In this document: positions 61,930-64,000 of the stretch, piece by piece | Position numbering within the stretch: the first letter of the stretch is position 1 | How the letters are laid out: the number at the start of each line of letters is the position of its first letter | Origin: Micromonospora saelicesensis | Lineage (GTDB): Bacteria; Actinomycetota; Actinomycetes; Mycobacteriales; Micromonosporaceae | Direction: 5' to 3' | Length of the DNA stretch: 64,000 nucleotides | Assembly: GCF_900091575.1 (NCBI RefSeq) | Contig: NZ_FMCR01000004.1 | Coordinates: 186,001 to 250,000, forward strand | The notes under the pieces: generated by a model | What the model was told of the DNA's origin: nothing | What the model saw: only the letters and a program-made list of their open reading frames with translations | Databases searched by the model: none | Made by a program: the position numbers and the translations under genes

Positions 61930-62946
61930 ATGGTGCGCGAGTGGGACCCCAGGACCGCGTCGTCCGCCGAGATCGCGTCGCTGTTGGCCACGCTGAACGC
62001 GGTCCTGGCGGCCGATCTGCCGCAGGATCCGCCCTGGCGGGAGGCTTCGCTGCGGGAGTACCTCGCCGAGGTGATGCCCGGCGAGCGGCGGATCTCCTGG
62101 ATCGCCCAGGGTGAGCCGACCGCCCCGGGCGACACGGGCGCGGTGCTCGGCCAGGTGCACGTACTCCTTCTGGGTGACATCGGCGTGCTCGAGGTGCTGG
62201 TGCACCCGTCCGCCCGGCGCACCGGCCTGGGCCGTGACCTGGTGCTGCGCGCCGCACGCCGGGTCTACCAGGAGGGCTTCCGGTCGATCGGGGTCGAGGT
62301 TGTCGGCGACACGCCGGCGATCGGGTTCTACGAGTCGCTCGGCTTCAACCGGGAGTACGTGGAGACGCGCAGCGTGCTCGACCTGACAACGGTGGACTGG
62401 GCCGAGCTGGCCGGGATGGCCACCGGCATCAGCGCGGGCTACCAGCTGGAGTTCTTCCCGGGCGGGCCGCCGGACGACCTGATCGAGGCGTACGCGCGGG
62501 CCAAGGCCGAGGTGCGCGACATCGACGACGGTGAGCTGCGCCCCAGCTCCTACGACCCGGAGCGGCTGCGGGACAGCCTCGACACGCTGCACCGGCGGGG
62601 CATGAAGCCGTACATCGTGCTCGCCCGGCACGAGCAGAGCGGCGAGGTGGCCGGCTTGACCGAGGTGGTGGTGCCGGCGCAGCACCCGACCCGCGCCGAC
62701 CAGTACGACACGATCGTCGCGCAGGATCACCGGGGCTACGGCATCGATCGGGCGATCAAGGCCCGGATGCTGCTGGAGTTGCGCTCCGCCGAAGCGGAGC
62801 TGATCGAGGTGCAGACCTGGAACGCGCAGGCCAACGAGGCGATGTTGAAGGTCAACGCGGAGCTGGGCTACCGCCCCGACCGGGACTGGTGCGAATACAG
62901 CGTCGACGTCGCTGAGCTGGTGCACCGCCTCGATCCGCCGCGCTGA
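61930..62946 (+). CDS. GNAT N-acetyltransferase with two GNAT domains
   Basis: 338 residues from ATG 61930 (GTG 61927 is also possible). The first domain has VHPSARRTGLGRDLVLRAAR and GFYESLGF. The second half (180-338) repeats the fold with IVAQDHRGYGIDRAIKARML and LGYRPDRDWCEYSVDV. Double GNAT proteins of this length include MshD (mycothiol synthase); motif detail is not enough to say it is MshD. Confidence 0.85.
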   Translation: MVREWDPRTASSAEIASLLATLNAVLAADLPQDPPWREASLREYLAEVMPGERRISWIAQGEPTAPGDTGAVLGQVHVLLLGDIGVLEVLVHPSARRTGLGRDLVLRAARRVYQEGFRSIGVEVVGDTPAIGFYESLGFNREYVETRSVLDLTTVDWAELAGMATGISAGYQLEFFPGGPPDDLIEAYARAKAEVRDIDDGELRPSSYDPERLRDSLDTLHRRGMKPYIVLARHEQSGEVAGLTEVVVPAQHPTRADQYDTIVAQDHRGYGIDRAIKARMLLELRSAEAELIEVQTWNAQANEAMLKVNAELGYRPDRDWCEYSVDVAELVHRLDPPR

Positions 62947-62959
62947 GAAATTCACGAAA

Positions 62960-62988
62960 CTGTCCATTAGGGGATGGACGGTGGACAG
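62960..62988 (+). terminator. Nested inverted repeat between GNAT and nuclease genes
   Basis: CTGTCC (62960-62965) pairs with GGACAG (62983-62988), and within it GTCCAT (62962-62967) can pair with ATGGAC (62974-62979). It may be a weak terminator for the GNAT gene or an operator for the nuclease gene 50 nt downstream. Confidence 0.4.
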
Positions 62989-63038
62989 TCGCGCACCTTA
63001 ACGTGCGTTGACCCCCATCCACCCATCGTGGAGGCCCT

Positions 63039-64000
63039 ATGCGCCCGCGCCGCTCAATCGCCGCGCTCGCGACCGCCACCGCCGCCGTGACCGTCACGGC
63101 GCTCGGCGTCGCACCCACCGCGGCCAGCGCCGCACCCACCGACCTGTTCATCTCGGAGTACGTCGAGGGTTCGTCGAACAACAAGGCGGTCGAGCTGTTC
63201 AACGGCACGGGCGCCGCCGTCGACCTGACGGCCGGTGGCTACCAGTTGCAGCTCTACTTCAACGGCTCCACCACGGCCACCACGATCGCCCTGACCGGCA
63301 GCGTGGCGGCCGGCGACGCGTTCGTGTTCGCCAGCGCCTCGGCCGGGGCCGCCATCCTCGCCCAGGCGGACCAGACCACCGGGGCGAGCCTCTTCAACGG
63401 TGACGACGCGATCGTGCTGCGCCGGGGCACCACAGTGCTCGACTCGATCGGCCAGGTGGGCGTCGACCCGGGCACCGAGTGGGGCGCCGGCGTCACCAGC
63501 ACCGCGGACAACACTCTGCGCCGACTCCCGAACGTGGCCGCCGGTGACACCGACCCTTCGGACGCGTTCGACCCCGCCGCGCAGTGGGCCGGCCTCCCCG
63601 TCGACACGTTCGACGGGCTGGGCGCGCACACCGTGGACGGCGGCGGCCCGGTCGACGTACCGGCCACGCTGACCTGTGGCGGGCCGCTGGTCGCCGCCGC
63701 CGGCACGGCCGCGAGCCGCGAGGTGACCGCCGCCGACCCCGACGACACGATCGTCGACCTGGCGGTGACCGCGATCAGCCCGATCCCGACCTCCGGCTCG
63801 ATCACCCGTACCGCGTTCACCCCCGCCGACGGGGTGGGCGGCACCGCCCGCGCCACGGTCGGCGTGAGCGCCGACCTCGCCGCCGGGGCGTACACCGTCA
63901 CCCTCACCGCGACCGACGCGGGCGGTGGCACCGCGAGCTGCGCGCTGGCCGTGCAGGTGACCCGGGAGCTGACCGTCGGCGAGGTGCAGGGTCCGACCAC
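63039..64000 (+). CDS. ExeM/NucH-type secreted nuclease, N-terminal part (runs off window)
   Basis: The frame is open from ATG 63039 (GTGGAGG upstream) to the window end, about 320 codons. Signal peptide (SIAALATATAAVTVTALGVAP, then AASA). A lamin-tail domain follows: DLFISEYVEGSSNNKAVELFN and IVLRRGTTVLDSIGQVGVDP. Next comes a Ser/Thr/Ala beta-region, and the last visible residues VGEVQGPT match the OB-fold that precedes the endonuclease/exonuclease/phosphatase domain in ExeM/NucH-like enzymes. The catalytic domain would lie outside the window. Confidence 0.85.
   Translation, partial: MRPRRSIAALATATAAVTVTALGVAPTAASAAPTDLFISEYVEGSSNNKAVELFNGTGAAVDLTAGGYQLQLYFNGSTTATTIALTGSVAAGDAFVFASASAGAAILAQADQTTGASLFNGDDAIVLRRGTTVLDSIGQVGVDPGTEWGAGVTSTADNTLRRLPNVAAGDTDPSDAFDPAAQWAGLPVDTFDGLGAHTVDGGGPVDVPATLTCGGPLVAAAGTAASREVTAADPDDTIVDLAVTAISPIPTSGSITRTAFTPADGVGGTARATVGVSADLAAGAYTVTLTATDAGGGTASCALAVQVTRELTVGEVQGPT

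Overview
The window is high-GC DNA (about 70%) with actinobacterial gene style: GTG starts, tight operons, Tat/lipoprotein secretion, SARP, LacI and Ser/Thr-kinase regulators. The set 'Pro-rich protein / TetR / DUF3107 / ferritin-like / RhlE' (1-5871) matches the conserved mycobacterial order around Rv3207c-Rv3211. Overall content and short intergenic hairpins suggest a Micromonosporaceae chromosome, probably Micromonospora or a close relative. This is inference; there is no rRNA or other marker, and I saw no tRNA, CRISPR array or insertion sequence.

Layout. 1-7.6 kb: conserved core with RhlE helicase and a SAM methyltransferase. 7.8-14.5 kb: a small HTH regulator followed by a run of 70 cytosines and a hairpin, a secreted metal-site-like protein, a RecQ helicase fused to a phosphoribosyltransferase-like domain, a membrane-anchored SARP regulator and a divergent lipoprotein. 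14.6-19.4 kb: a complete LIV-type ABC importer. 19.8-25 kb: secreted GlpQ, a TrkH/TrkA K+ system, and a Ser/Thr kinase with an extracellular CBM2-like domain. 25-32 kb: a spermidine-synthase-like membrane protein, a secreted coiled-coil/M15-like protein, and a four-gene signalling operon (PP2C response regulator, CHASE3 histidine kinase, response regulator, inositol phosphatase family) joined by overlapping start/stop codons. 32.3-34.7 kb: an M28 peptidase with many membrane helices.

34.9-41 kb looks like a variable region: two Nudix hydrolases, a methyltransferase, a GNAT enzyme, orphan membrane proteins, an apparent gene remnant, and a chain of four tiny genes linked by 4-nt overlaps, divergent from an XRE-TPR regulator and separated from it by a perfect 17-bp palindrome. 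41-45.8 kb: Smr, TPR, a polyphosphate-glucokinase-like ROK protein, an ABC-F ATPase, and a BON-methyltransferase fusion. 45.8-52.7 kb: an arabinan/arabinoside locus, with a LacI repressor, tandem operators, GH51, an ABC sugar importer, and a GH43 lipoprotein. The importer brings in oligosaccharides released outside by GH43, and cytoplasmic GH51 would finish the hydrolysis.

52.7-64 kb: APC permease, secreted GHL10/DUF187 hydrolase, secreted phospholipase A2, a class III cyclase/NB-ARC-like ATPase, FmdB zinc ribbon, membrane-anchored MltB-like transglycosylase, double GNAT, and the start of an ExeM/NucH-type extracellular nuclease cut off by the window end.

The most novel signal I can defend is a set of intergenic hairpins. 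Two are 63-nt copies (8308-8370 and 14564-14626, in opposite orientation) sharing 53/63 positions, with a compensatory stem change and an identical apical block. Together with a third (56886-56945), they sit between convergent genes next to C-rich tracts. The C70 run at 8231-8300 is such a tract in extreme form, or an assembly artefact. Two further hairpin types lie at 19601-19678 and 44857-44910.
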